From JANPPS01 sp043758105 (GTDB taxonomy: Bacteria; Pseudomonadota; Alphaproteobacteria; Acetobacterales; Acetobacteraceae): a stretch of DNA of 64,000 nucleotides. This document shows, piece after piece, positions 8,968 to 17,601 of this stretch (the first letter of the stretch is position 1; each line of letters begins with the position of its first letter). The position numbers were made by a program, and so were the translations under genes. The stretch is from assembly GCA_043758105.1 (NCBI GenBank), contig JAYVOF010000080.1:39335-103334 (forward strand), read 5' to 3'. The notes under the pieces were generated by a model. That model did not search any database. It was not told where the DNA came from and saw only the letters and a list, made by a program, of their open reading frames with translations.

Positions 8968-9120
8968 ACTTAACCCGCTCCGTCCGCGACGAATTCAGCC
9001 CTCGATACCGACAAGTTTGCGGCAATGCCATGGCGTAGTGAAACCCGGTCGCAAACAATGCAAATCTTGACGGACTTTCCTTCCACCGGCTGACCCTAAC
9101 ATCAACTTGTTAACGAAGCG

Positions 9121-10197
9121 TTACACCCGAAGGCCCACGATATCGCGTAACCGTCCGGCGCGATGCCGAGCAATTTCGAGAATGCCCCCCCATCGCCGCG
9201 GATTTGCGAAGATCACACCCGTCCGTTGCCGCCGTGAACTCACCCAGAGCTGTTTGTATTCATCATCGCCACGTCCGAAATCCAGCTCGGTCACGCCGTC
9301 CCTTTCAATAAGGTGCCGGATCATCCAGGCGGTGAGCACGGTCCCGGGGGATTGGGATCTTAGCGTCTCATCATGTGCCAATTTCAGGATCGTCGCCGTC
9401 CCGCGCCACACCGTCCAATATTGCGCCGCAATCGGTCGGTCACCGTCCCACATCAGGCCGAGCCGCACCGCGCCCAGAGTCGCCAGGCGGGGTAGCAAGG
9501 CCGCATTAAAGCCTTGAAATGGCTCGGGTTCCTTCCAACTCCGGGCGTAGATCGCCTCATAGGCGGCGAGGGCGGCTGGGAGCGCAGAGGGCTCGTTAAC
9601 GAGTTCGAGACGCACTGATGATTGCCGCAGGGCTGCCGCGGTCTTCCGCCGGATCGTCTCGCGGAGTGCACCCGGGCGGCTCGCAAGATAGCTGGGCCAG
9701 TCGCCCACCGTTTGATGCCAATTGCCGAAATGAGTAAAATTTTGCCGGACCAAGCCGGCTTGAGCGACCCCGAGCAGGAGCGGCTCCCACTCCGGCCACG
9801 CCGGGTCCAAGGCCTCTAACCGCAAGGTTGAAAAGCGGCGGCCGACCACACCCAGGACTTTGCCCGCCCGCTCTAACGCGGCCCGGTCCAAGCTGGCGGC
9901 GACCAGGGGTTGATACAAAGTGCTGTAGGGGGTCGTGAAACTCGACAGATGCCGGCCCGTCACCTTTAAGGGGAACAAGGCGACTCGGTTTTCAGCTGCA
10001 ACACACTCTAGATAGAGGGCGCGACTATCGGCAGGCAGGGCCGCTTCTTCAGCGGCGGCGAGCCACGGCAGGGTGGATTGGACGGTGGTGCGCTCCGCCA
10101 GCGGACCCCATGCGGATGATAAAGCGGCGGCGTGGACGATCTCACGCGCCTCCCAGTCAGCCACGGAGAGCGTACCACGCGAGTCCGATCCATTCAT
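9121..10197 (-). CDS. FemAB/CelD-type GNAT-fold protein (first copy)
   Basis: About 358 residues with the double GNAT layout of the FemAB/BcsL-like Acetyltransf_6 family, common in exosortase-linked polysaccharide loci. The best motifs are in the C-terminal half: DRPIAAQYWTVWRGTATILKL and DFGRGDDEYKQLW, the fold's substrate-binding strand. Members may transfer an acyl or aminoacyl group to a glycan or peptide, but few are tested. The start is placed at the second Met (MNGSDSRG). An upstream Met would extend the overlap with the YdcF-like gene to about 100 bases, against 41 here. A second protein of this family is encoded divergently at 11004. Confidence 0.75.
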   Translation of the reverse strand: MNGSDSRGTLSVADWEAREIVHAAALSSAWGPLAERTTVQSTLPWLAAAEEAALPADSRALYLECVAAENRVALFPLKVTGRHLSSFTTPYSTLYQPLVAASLDRAALERAGKVLGVVGRRFSTLRLEALDPAWPEWEPLLLGVAQAGLVRQNFTHFGNWHQTVGDWPSYLASRPGALRETIRRKTAAALRQSSVRLELVNEPSALPAALAAYEAIYARSWKEPEPFQGFNAALLPRLATLGAVRLGLMWDGDRPIAAQYWTVWRGTATILKLAHDETLRSQSPGTVLTAWMIRHLIERDGVTELDFGRGDDEYKQLWVSSRRQRTGVIFANPRRWGGILEIARHRAGRLRDIVGLRV

Positions 10198-10978
10198 GGA
10201 ATGCAAAGTAGCATTTGAGCCACGCGGAAGCGGATGGCACGAATTCGCTGGCTGCAAACGTCGGGTGCCGCTCTCGCCGGACCGGGACAGGTATGACTTC
10301 CAAGCCGGTTTGCCGGAATGCCAACAAGGCCCGGCGCATGTGCCAGCTATGAGTGACGACGAAGACGGTGCGGATGCCTTCGTCCTGTAAGATCAACGCG
10401 CTATATGCCGCGTTCTCCCACGTGTCGAACGAGGTCGTTTCGGCCCAGCGGGCGGGGCGGTTGAAATCCGCCGCCAGGCTTTGTTGCATCAATGTGGCGA
10501 CCGGGATGGCAGTATGGTTGACGATCCCGCCCGAGACCAACAGCGGCAGCCCGGTCGAACGCGCGAGCCTGGCCCCCGCCCGGACGCGTTCGAGGCTGAG
10601 CGGTCCCAAGACGACATTAGGCGTATCGTTAACTTTTTCTACATCTCCACCGAGTATGATGATCGCCGACGGAGGTTGGGACGGCGCTGATACCGGTCCT
10701 GTTTCCAATGAGGCCAAAAAGGTCATCGCGATGACGGGTAACGACAACAGCACAAGAAGACCGGAGCCAAGTACGATCGCCCGAGTGGCCATCCGGCGAC
10801 CGGGCTCCCAAAAACTCAGTAAAGCCGCGCAGAATAAGAAAAACGCGATGTTGGTGGGTGGCACCGTCAGCGCGGTGGCGGCAGTGCGCAGCACGGCGCT
10901 CTCCTTAGGCGATAGAAGCCGCTTGTGCACGACATCCTCGCTTTGGGAAAGGCTGGTTCCGTGCCAAAACGGGGCCAA
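10157..10978 (-). CDS. YdcF/SanA/ElyC-family membrane protein (DUF218)
   Basis: 273 residues: two hydrophobic helices (about 38-58 and 66-88), then a DUF218 domain with AIIILGGDVEK, the LVSGG strand, ETTSFDTWENA and VFVVTHSWHMRRA. E. coli relatives ElyC and SanA affect envelope and peptidoglycan integrity at low temperature or under stress; their chemistry is not well settled. The N-terminal 20 residues look poor and a GTG at about residue 16 (VVHKRLLSPKE) is an alternative start. The gene overlaps the downstream FemAB-type gene. It is divergent from the gene at 11004, with only about 25 bases between the two starts. Confidence 0.78.
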   Translation of the reverse strand: MAPFWHGTSLSQSEDVVHKRLLSPKESAVLRTAATALTVPPTNIAFFLFCAALLSFWEPGRRMATRAIVLGSGLLVLLSLPVIAMTFLASLETGPVSAPSQPPSAIIILGGDVEKVNDTPNVVLGPLSLERVRAGARLARSTGLPLLVSGGIVNHTAIPVATLMQQSLAADFNRPARWAETTSFDTWENAAYSALILQDEGIRTVFVVTHSWHMRRALLAFRQTGLEVIPVPVRRERHPTFAASEFVPSASAWLKCYFAFHEWIGLAWYALRG

Positions 10979-11003
10979 TGCCAGTCAAAGGGCCGACGAC
11001 GCC

Positions 11004-12131
11004 ATGCCCGCCCTGACCACAGAAATGACCCGGCTCCCGCCTGACTGGACGAGGGATGTGGCGACGCTGTGGCGCCGGCTTGAAGGTTCGGCCGATCCGT
11101 CGTTCTTTCAAAGTTGGACCTGGCTCGGCTGCGATGCCGCCATGCGTTTCAATCGGCCGGTTCTCCTGACCACGCGAGAGGCCGGGGAGGTTGTCGGAGC
11201 CGCCTTGTTCAACCGCAGCCATCCGTTTGGGCTCTGGTGGCTGCATGAAACCGGGCGCAGCCGCGATGACGCGGTGTTTATCGAGCATAATGGGCCGTTG
11301 GTGAGCGGCAGCGCCCAGGAACGATCCGATCGGCTCGTCTCTATCCTAGGGCAGGCAGTACGTCTCGGCCGGGCGGTCCACCTATCGGGAGTGTCCGATG
11401 AGGTCTTGGCGGCAGCGGAGCGGACCGGCGCGGTTGTGGACCGGTTGAGGTCGGAGGCTGCCCCCTTTATCGATCTATCGCGAATGGAAGACAAAGCGGG
11501 GTATTTCGATCAACTCAGCCGAAACACACGGCAGCAACTCCGGCGGGCGGAGCGGCACTATGGCTGTGTCCGGGTGGTTCGGGCTGACACTGGTGCGGAA
11601 GGGCTCATCTTCTTCGGCGAGCTTGTGGCATTGCACACCAAAAGCTGGGAGGCGCGGGGCTTGCCGGGGGGGTTTCAGACGGACGCGGTGCTGCGCTTTC
11701 ACCGGGCGATGATCCCCCGGGGCATCACGGCGGGCGAGATCGATCTGTTCCGTATTGAGGGTGGCGCGGGCGTGATTGGATATTTGTATAATTTCAGGCG
11801 GTTGGGACGGGTGTTCGCCTATCAAAGCGGCTTTGATTACGACGGAAATTCCGCCCAATTCAAGCCAGGGCTGACGTGCCACGTGGCTGCGATCGGCTGG
11901 TACTTGGAACGATCAGCCCAGAGCTACGATTTCCTGGCGGGCGATAGTCAGTATAAGCGGAGCCTTTCAAATGCCCAGAATACGCTTCATTGGCTGGTGA
12001 TGGCGCGCTCAATCCATCCACGCGCCTGGTTGACGCACGCGCGTCGCCTGAAGCGGAGTGGAGTGGCACTTCTTTTGCATCCTCCGTCACGGCCGCGTGA
12101 GCCTTTGCTGTTGGGAGACGATGGATGTTGA
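11004..12131 (+). CDS. FemAB/CelD-type GNAT-fold protein (second copy)
   Basis: 375 residues of the same Acetyltransf_6/FemAB-like family as the protein at 9121-10197. SFFQSWTWLGCD lies near the N-terminus, LSRNTRQQLRRAERHYG in the middle and YDFLAGDSQYKRSLS near the C-terminus; the last corresponds to the GRGDDEYKQLW strand of the other copy. The ATG at 11004 is chosen because everything upstream in this frame is antisense to the YdcF-like gene. The pair may act on the locus polysaccharide or on cell wall. The 3' end overlaps the urtA start by 7 bases, so it may lead the urt transcript, although the functions look unrelated. Confidence 0.78.
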   Translation: MPALTTEMTRLPPDWTRDVATLWRRLEGSADPSFFQSWTWLGCDAAMRFNRPVLLTTREAGEVVGAALFNRSHPFGLWWLHETGRSRDDAVFIEHNGPLVSGSAQERSDRLVSILGQAVRLGRAVHLSGVSDEVLAAAERTGAVVDRLRSEAAPFIDLSRMEDKAGYFDQLSRNTRQQLRRAERHYGCVRVVRADTGAEGLIFFGELVALHTKSWEARGLPGGFQTDAVLRFHRAMIPRGITAGEIDLFRIEGGAGVIGYLYNFRRLGRVFAYQSGFDYDGNSAQFKPGLTCHVAAIGWYLERSAQSYDFLAGDSQYKRSLSNAQNTLHWLVMARSIHPRAWLTHARRLKRSGVALLLHPPSRPREPLLLGDDGC

Positions 12132-13432
12132 TGACGAAACGGAACTGGTTGCGGAGCCTTGGGCTCGCGGCCGTGGTTACGGCCTATGGTTTCGCCGGAT
12201 CACCGGCATGGGCTCAATCGGCTGAGCCGGTAAAGATCGGCATCTTGCATAGCCTGTCCGGGACGATGGCCATTAGCGAGACGACGCTGAAGGACGTTAT
12301 GCTCATGTTGATCGATGAGCAGAATAAGCGGGGTGGTGTTCTGGGCCGCAAGCTCGAAGCCGTCGTTGTGGACCCTGCGTCGAACTGGCCCCTATTTGCC
12401 GAGAAAGCGCGCGAGCTGATTACAGTGCAGAAAGTTGCCGCAGTGTTCGGGTGTTGGACCAGCGTCTCACGCAAATCTGTGCTGCCGGTGTTCGAGGAGA
12501 CTAACAACATTCTATTTTACCCCGTCCAGTACGAGGGGGAAGAAAGCAGCCGGAATGTGTTTTACACCGGTGCCGCTCCCAACCAGCAGGCGATTCCTGC
12601 GGTCGATTACTTGATGTCGGAAGAGAAGATTCAGCGGTGGGTCTTGGCTGGAACAGATTATGTTTACCCACGCACGACCAACAAAATCCTTGAGGCCTAC
12701 CTCAAGTCTAAGGGTGTGGCACAAGCCGACATCATGATCAATTACACGCCGTTCGGTCATAGCGATTGGCAGACCATCGTAGCGGATATTAAAAAATTTG
12801 GATCAGCCGGCAAGAAGACAGCGGTCGTCAGCACGATCAATGGTGACGCCAACGTGCCGTTTTATAAAGAGCTCGGGAACCAGGGACTCAAGGCTACAGA
12901 CATACCTGTCGTGGCGTTCAGTGTCGGCGAAGAAGAATTGGCGGGCATCGACACGAAACCACTCCTTGGCCATTTGGCAGCATGGAATTACTTCATGAGC
13001 GTTGATAATGCCGATAACAAGGCGTTCATCTCCCGCTGGCAGGCCTATACCAAGAACCCCAAGCGCGTGACGAACGATCCGATGGAGGCGCACGTCATTG
13101 GCTTCGCGATGTGGGTTAAGGCGGTCGAGAAGGCGGGATCGTTCGACCCGGCAAAGGTGATCGACGCCATGATCGGTGTGACAGCCCCTAATCTTTCTGG
13201 CGGGTATTCGGCGATGATGCCGAACCATCACATCACGAAGCCGGTGCTGATCGGCGAAATTCAGGCCAATGGTCAGTTCAACATCGTTTCCCAGACGCCG
13301 GGCACGATCGTGGCGCAAGAGTGGTCGCCCTATCTCGAAGGGTCCCGGGATCTGATTGCGGATTGGCGCGCGCCGATGCGCTGCGGCAACTTCAACGTGA
13401 AGACGGGCAAGTGTGGCGGCAGCGGCAGCTAG
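12125..13432 (+). CDS. urtA: Urea ABC transporter substrate-binding protein
   Basis: 435 residues with a Sec signal peptide ending at SPAWAQ, then a type I periplasmic binding fold starting VKIGILHSLSGTMAISE. The strings FGCWTSVSRKSVLPVFEE and FYPVQYEGEESSRNVFYTG are highly typical of UrtA/FmdD. It captures urea or short amides in the periplasm for the permease encoded next. The ATG at 12125 sits about 8 bases from GGGAG; an ATG at 12131 is possible. The start lies inside the 3' end of the FemAB-type gene, so the urt promoter should lie within that gene or further upstream. Confidence 0.95.
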   Translation: MLMTKRNWLRSLGLAAVVTAYGFAGSPAWAQSAEPVKIGILHSLSGTMAISETTLKDVMLMLIDEQNKRGGVLGRKLEAVVVDPASNWPLFAEKARELITVQKVAAVFGCWTSVSRKSVLPVFEETNNILFYPVQYEGEESSRNVFYTGAAPNQQAIPAVDYLMSEEKIQRWVLAGTDYVYPRTTNKILEAYLKSKGVAQADIMINYTPFGHSDWQTIVADIKKFGSAGKKTAVVSTINGDANVPFYKELGNQGLKATDIPVVAFSVGEEELAGIDTKPLLGHLAAWNYFMSVDNADNKAFISRWQAYTKNPKRVTNDPMEAHVIGFAMWVKAVEKAGSFDPAKVIDAMIGVTAPNLSGGYSAMMPNHHITKPVLIGEIQANGQFNIVSQTPGTIVAQEWSPYLEGSRDLIADWRAPMRCGNFNVKTGKCGGSGS

Positions 13433-13486
13433 TTCGCGGCGGGGGCGGGTCCTGCCGCCCCCTCAACCGTGAAAAGGAATGGATGT

Positions 13487-15043
13487 GTGAGACGGATTAT
13501 TGCGTTGTTCATCCTCTGCCTAGCCGGGATGCCAGCTTGGGCACAGACGGCGCTACTGGCCGGCCCCTCGTTCGATGACGTGCGCAAGGGTGTGGATGCA
13601 TGGGCGATTTCCGGCAGCGCTCGCGCCGCACCCGTGCTCGAGGCCTTGCAGGCGGGCCGTTTGCTGACGTCCAACGGCGCTCTGTATATTAAAGAGCCGT
13701 CGGGCGCCGTGGTGGATGCGGAAACGGGCGTGCCTTCCGATGTCGCTGACGCCAAACCCATACGCGTCAACAATGCCGTGCGCCGGGCGCTCGATGCCGC
13801 GATGGGCGGTTTGCGGCTGTTTGCCCCCGACCCGGCGATCCGGGAGAGTGCGGCGGAGGCTGTGTTCAAGTCCCGGGATGCGGCGACGCTGCCGCTTCTG
13901 GATCGTGCCATCGCTGGTGAGCCGGATGCGGGCGTGCGCGCCACGATGGAACAGGCACGGGCCGCCTCGATCCTCGCCAGCGACGACGCAACGGAGGCCG
14001 ATAAGATCCTGGCGATCGCCATATTGCGGCAGCGGGGTGATCTGGAGGCCCGGGGTATTCTTGCGTCACTGCCGCCGCAGGGATCGCTGGTGCGGAATGC
14101 TGCAGCCGAGGCGGTGGGGTCGATCGATCGCGCGCTCCAATTCTGGGGTGTGTTGCAGGGCGCGTTCTATGGGCTGAGTCTCGGCTCCGTATTATTGCTT
14201 GCGGCAACGGGACTGGCGATCACGTTCGGCGTCATGGGTGTCATCAACATGGCGCACGGCGAGATGGTCATGATCGGTGCCTATGTGACGTTTGTGACGC
14301 AGGAGGTCATCCGGCATCACGCGCCGGGGTTGTTCGGCGCCAGCCTATTCATTGCGATACCGCTGGCCTTCTTAGTCTCCGGCGGGCTTGGGGTGTTGAT
14401 CGAACGGGGGCTGATCCGCTTCTTGTATGGCCGGCCGCTGGAGACGTTGCTGGCCACGTTCGGTCTCTCTCTCGTGCTGCAGCAGGCGGTGCGGTCGATC
14501 TTTGGACCGACGAATCAAGACGTTGGCACGCCGGCTTGGATGAGCGGTGCAGGCAAGATCGGCCAGGTCACGCTGACGTATAACCGGGTTGCGATCATTG
14601 TGTTTGCGTTCGCCGTGCTGGCGGCCTTGATGGGGGTGTTGCGCTACACGCCGCTCGGCTTGCGTATGCGGGCGGTGACGCAGAACCGGCGGATGGCGGC
14701 GGCGATGGGTATCCGCACCGGGGGGATCGATGCCCTGACGTTCGGACTTGGATCAGGCGTGGCGGGAATGGCGGGAGTGGCGCTCAGCCAGATCGACAAC
14801 GTGAGCCCGAATTTGGGTCAAGGTTATATCATTGACAGCTTCATGGTCGTGGTATTCGGCGGCGTCGGGAATTTATGGGGCACGGCGATCGGCGCGCTCA
14901 CGCTTGGGGTCGTGAACAAGTTTCTGGAACCGGTGGCCGGCGCGGTGCTGGGCAAGATCGTGGTGCTGGTCCTACTGATCTTGTTCATTCAACGGAAGCC
15001 GCGGGGAATGTTTCCGTTGCGCGGCCGGGCGGTGGAGGCGTGA
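13487..15043 (+). CDS. urtB: Urea ABC transporter permease UrtB
   Basis: A LivH-type permease with a long extra N-terminus. There is a signal peptide (RRIIALFILCLAGMPAWAQ), then about 190 residues of helical, HEAT-like sequence (AAEAVFKSRDAATLPLLDRAIAG). The membrane domain of 8-9 helices starts near FWGVLQGAFYGLSLGSVLLL and contains the family signature INMAHGEMVMIGAY. Such an N-terminal extension is known in UrtB. The GTG at 13487 is chosen because AAAAGGAA lies about 8 bases before it; a GTG six codons upstream is in frame. It ends in a GTGA overlap with urtC. Confidence 0.93.
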   Translation: MRRIIALFILCLAGMPAWAQTALLAGPSFDDVRKGVDAWAISGSARAAPVLEALQAGRLLTSNGALYIKEPSGAVVDAETGVPSDVADAKPIRVNNAVRRALDAAMGGLRLFAPDPAIRESAAEAVFKSRDAATLPLLDRAIAGEPDAGVRATMEQARAASILASDDATEADKILAIAILRQRGDLEARGILASLPPQGSLVRNAAAEAVGSIDRALQFWGVLQGAFYGLSLGSVLLLAATGLAITFGVMGVINMAHGEMVMIGAYVTFVTQEVIRHHAPGLFGASLFIAIPLAFLVSGGLGVLIERGLIRFLYGRPLETLLATFGLSLVLQQAVRSIFGPTNQDVGTPAWMSGAGKIGQVTLTYNRVAIIVFAFAVLAALMGVLRYTPLGLRMRAVTQNRRMAAAMGIRTGGIDALTFGLGSGVAGMAGVALSQIDNVSPNLGQGYIIDSFMVVVFGGVGNLWGTAIGALTLGVVNKFLEPVAGAVLGKIVVLVLLILFIQRKPRGMFPLRGRAVEA

Positions 15044-16131
15044 AGGCGACGCCGGTCACTCTGGCCTGCGTGCTGGGCGGAGCACTATTGCTCGCTGCGC
15101 TCAATCTGCTGACTCCGGCGGGCAGTCCGGTGCATGTGCCGACCTATGTCGTCTCGCTGGTTGGCAAGTATTTGTGCTTCGCCATTCTTGCGCTGGCGGT
15201 CGATCTGGTTTGGGGTTTTGCCGGCATTCTGAGCCTAGGCCACGCCGCATTCTTTGCGCTTGGTGGCTATGCCATGGGTATGTATCTGATGCTGCAGATC
15301 GCTGGCCGCGGGCAGTATGGCGCGGCGCTGCCGGATTTCATGGTATTCCTGAATTGGAAGGAGTTGCCGTGGTATTGGCGAGGTTTTGGCTTCTTCCCGT
15401 TCTCGATCCTCATGGCTATGGTCGTGCCCGGCGTGCTGGCGGCGGTGTTCGGTTGGCTTGCGTTCCGCAGCCGGGTGACGGGCGTCTATCTGTCTATCAT
15501 TACGCAGGCGTTCACCTATGCGCTGATGCTGGCGTTTTTCCGCAATGACATGGGCTTTGGCGGCAATAATGGCTTGACCGACTTCAAGGAACTGCTCGGC
15601 TTCCCGCTCTCGGCCGATGGGACTCGCGCTGGATTGTTGGTGATCACCGCGGCGGTGCTGAGCGGGATGTATGTGATGGCGCGCGGGCTCACGCGCTCCC
15701 GGTTTGGCAAGGTGCTGGTGGCGGTGCGCGATACGGAGAGCCGGACGCGGTTTCTAGGCTATCGGCCCGAGAGCTTTAAGCTCGTGGTTTGGACCCTCTC
15801 TGCCGTGATGGCGGGGTTGGGCGGCGCGCTCTACGTGCCCCAGGTTGGCATCATCAACCCGGGTGAGTTTGCGCCGGCCGGATCGATCGAGGCGGTGATC
15901 TGGGTGGCGGTTGGCGGTCGTGGAACATTATATGGCGCGATTTTGGGCGCGGTGCTGGTTAATGCGGCAAAGACCATCTTCACGGGGCAATTACCCGAAC
16001 TGTGGCTGTTTGCGCTCGGCGGTTTGTTTATCGTGGTGACGTTGTTCTTGCCGCGCGGGCTGGTCGGTTTGATCCGCACCACGGCCGCGCCGCAGGAGCC
16101 GGCGCTGCCGGTGATCAAGGCGATGTCATGA
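15040..16131 (+). CDS. urtC: Urea ABC transporter permease UrtC
   Basis: A LivM-type permease of 363 residues with about 9-10 helices. Its GTG overlaps the urtB TGA (GTGA), which fixes the start. The family signature GILSLGHAAFFALGGYAMG is near residue 65, and RFLGYRPESFKLVVWTLSAV marks the loop that contacts the ATPases. A UrtC-specific insert (MVFLNWKELPWYWRGFGFFP) sits between helices 3 and 4. It forms the heterodimeric channel with UrtB and is coupled by a 4-base overlap to urtD. Confidence 0.93.
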   Translation: MKATPVTLACVLGGALLLAALNLLTPAGSPVHVPTYVVSLVGKYLCFAILALAVDLVWGFAGILSLGHAAFFALGGYAMGMYLMLQIAGRGQYGAALPDFMVFLNWKELPWYWRGFGFFPFSILMAMVVPGVLAAVFGWLAFRSRVTGVYLSIITQAFTYALMLAFFRNDMGFGGNNGLTDFKELLGFPLSADGTRAGLLVITAAVLSGMYVMARGLTRSRFGKVLVAVRDTESRTRFLGYRPESFKLVVWTLSAVMAGLGGALYVPQVGIINPGEFAPAGSIEAVIWVAVGGRGTLYGAILGAVLVNAAKTIFTGQLPELWLFALGGLFIVVTLFLPRGLVGLIRTTAAPQEPALPVIKAMS

Positions 16132-16883
16132 CCATCGGACCGGTCAGCGAAACCCTGCTGTATTTGGACGGGGTGAGTGTGAGCTTCGATGGCTTCCGGG
16201 CGTTGAACAATCTGGCGCTCGTCCTGGCACCGGGCGAAATGCGGGCGGTGATTGGACCGAACGGGGCCGGTAAGACCACCATGATGGACGTGATCACCGG
16301 CAAGACGAGGCCGGACACCGGGCGGGTCGTATTCGAAGCGGAGACGGATCTCACCATGCTAGACGAACCGGCGATTGCCAACCTCGGCATCGGCCGTAAA
16401 TTTCAAAAGCCGACAGTGTTCGAGCCGCACACGGTCTGGGACAATGTGCTGCTGGCGCTGTCGGGCCCGCGGCAGCCCTGGTTTACTCTGCGCGCCCGGC
16501 AAACGGCGGAGGAGGAAGATCGGATCGACGGCCTGCTCGCCATCACCCGGCTCCGGGAGCAGCGGCATCGGCGCGCGGGTGAGTTGAGCCATGGGCAAAA
16601 GCAGTGGCTCGAGATCGGCATGCTGTTGGCGCAAGATCCGCGGCTGCTATTGGTGGATGAGCCGGTGGCGGGAATGACCGACGCGGAAACGGAGCAAACG
16701 GCGGAGTTGCTGGTCGAGATCAACCGAACGCGCTCCGTGGTGGTGGTGGAGCATGACATGGCGTTCGTGCGGGCGCTCGGCGTGAAAGTCACGGTGCTCC
16801 ATGAGGGTTCGGTGCTGAGCGAGGGTTCGATCGACCATGTGAGCGAGGATCCGAAGGTGATCGAGGTTTATCTTGGCCGCTAG
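16128..16883 (+). CDS. urtD: Urea ABC transporter ATPase UrtD
   Basis: A LivG-type ATPase of 251 residues: Walker A IGPNGAGKTTMMD at about residues 42-54, the signature LSHGQKQWLEIGMLLA, Walker B LLLVDEPVAG and the switch His in VVVVEHDM. GRKFQKPTVFEPHTVWDNV is characteristic of UrtD. The ATG overlaps the urtC stop (ATGA). It energises urea import together with UrtE. Confidence 0.95.
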   Translation: MTIGPVSETLLYLDGVSVSFDGFRALNNLALVLAPGEMRAVIGPNGAGKTTMMDVITGKTRPDTGRVVFEAETDLTMLDEPAIANLGIGRKFQKPTVFEPHTVWDNVLLALSGPRQPWFTLRARQTAEEEDRIDGLLAITRLREQRHRRAGELSHGQKQWLEIGMLLAQDPRLLLVDEPVAGMTDAETEQTAELLVEINRTRSVVVVEHDMAFVRALGVKVTVLHEGSVLSEGSIDHVSEDPKVIEVYLGR

Positions 16884-17577
16884 CCTCACGGTCCAGGATG
16901 TCAGTCTGCATTACGGGGCGGCGATCGCGCTGCGCCAGGTGTCGCTTACGGTGGAAACCGGGCAGGTGACATGCTTGCTCGGCCGCAACGGCGTCGGCAA
17001 GACCAGCCTGTTGCGGGCGATCACCGGGGCGCATCCCGTGAGCGGCGGGTCGATCCAGTGGGACGGCGCGGATATTACGCGGCTGCCGTTGCATGCGCGG
17101 GCGCATCGGGGGATCTCCTGGGTGCCACAAGGGCGGGACGTTTTTCCGCTGCTGACGGTGCAGGAGAACCTGGAGACAGGTTTTGCCGTGTTGCCGCGTG
17201 GGGAGCGCCGGGTCGATCCGGAGATTTTCGAGCTGTTCCCGATCCTGCGCAGCATGTTGCGACGGCGCGGCGGAGACCTTTCGGGTGGGCAGCAACAGCA
17301 GCTCGCGATCGCGCGGGCGTTGGTGATGAAGCCGAAATTACTGGTGCTCGATGAGCCGACGGAGGGAATACAACCGAGTATTATCAAGGATATCGGTCGG
17401 GTCATCAGCCTATTGCGGGCCCGGGGCGGGATGGCGATCCTGTTGGTGGAGCAATATTACGACTTCGCCCGGGCGCTTGCGGATACGCTGTGGATCATGG
17501 ACCGGGGCGATATCGTGCTGGGTGGCCCGCCGGATACGCTGGATGAGGCGGAGGTGCGGCGGAGGCTTTCGGTATAG
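16873..17577 (+). CDS. urtE: Urea ABC transporter ATPase UrtE
   Basis: A LivF-type ATPase of 234 residues: Walker A LLGRNGVGKTSLLRAI, signature LSGGQQQQLAIARALV, Walker B LLVLDEPTEGIQPSII. The start is a TTG at 16873 inside the end of urtD (11-base overlap); the encoded ASLTVQDVSLHYG matches the usual UrtE beginning. It is the last gene of the importer. A gap of 24 bases leads to the metal exporter gene. Confidence 0.94.
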   Translation: MAASLTVQDVSLHYGAAIALRQVSLTVETGQVTCLLGRNGVGKTSLLRAITGAHPVSGGSIQWDGADITRLPLHARAHRGISWVPQGRDVFPLLTVQENLETGFAVLPRGERRVDPEIFELFPILRSMLRRRGGDLSGGQQQQLAIARALVMKPKLLVLDEPTEGIQPSIIKDIGRVISLLRARGGMAILLVEQYYDFARALADTLWIMDRGDIVLGGPPDTLDEAEVRRRLSV

Positions 17578-17601
17578 CCCACCCGCGCCTATACTATTTG
17601 C

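Noticed and set aside
10353..11003. 217-codon N-terminal extension of the second FemAB-like gene
   Set aside because: This part is antisense to the YdcF-like gene and has no homology; the family starts after 11004.
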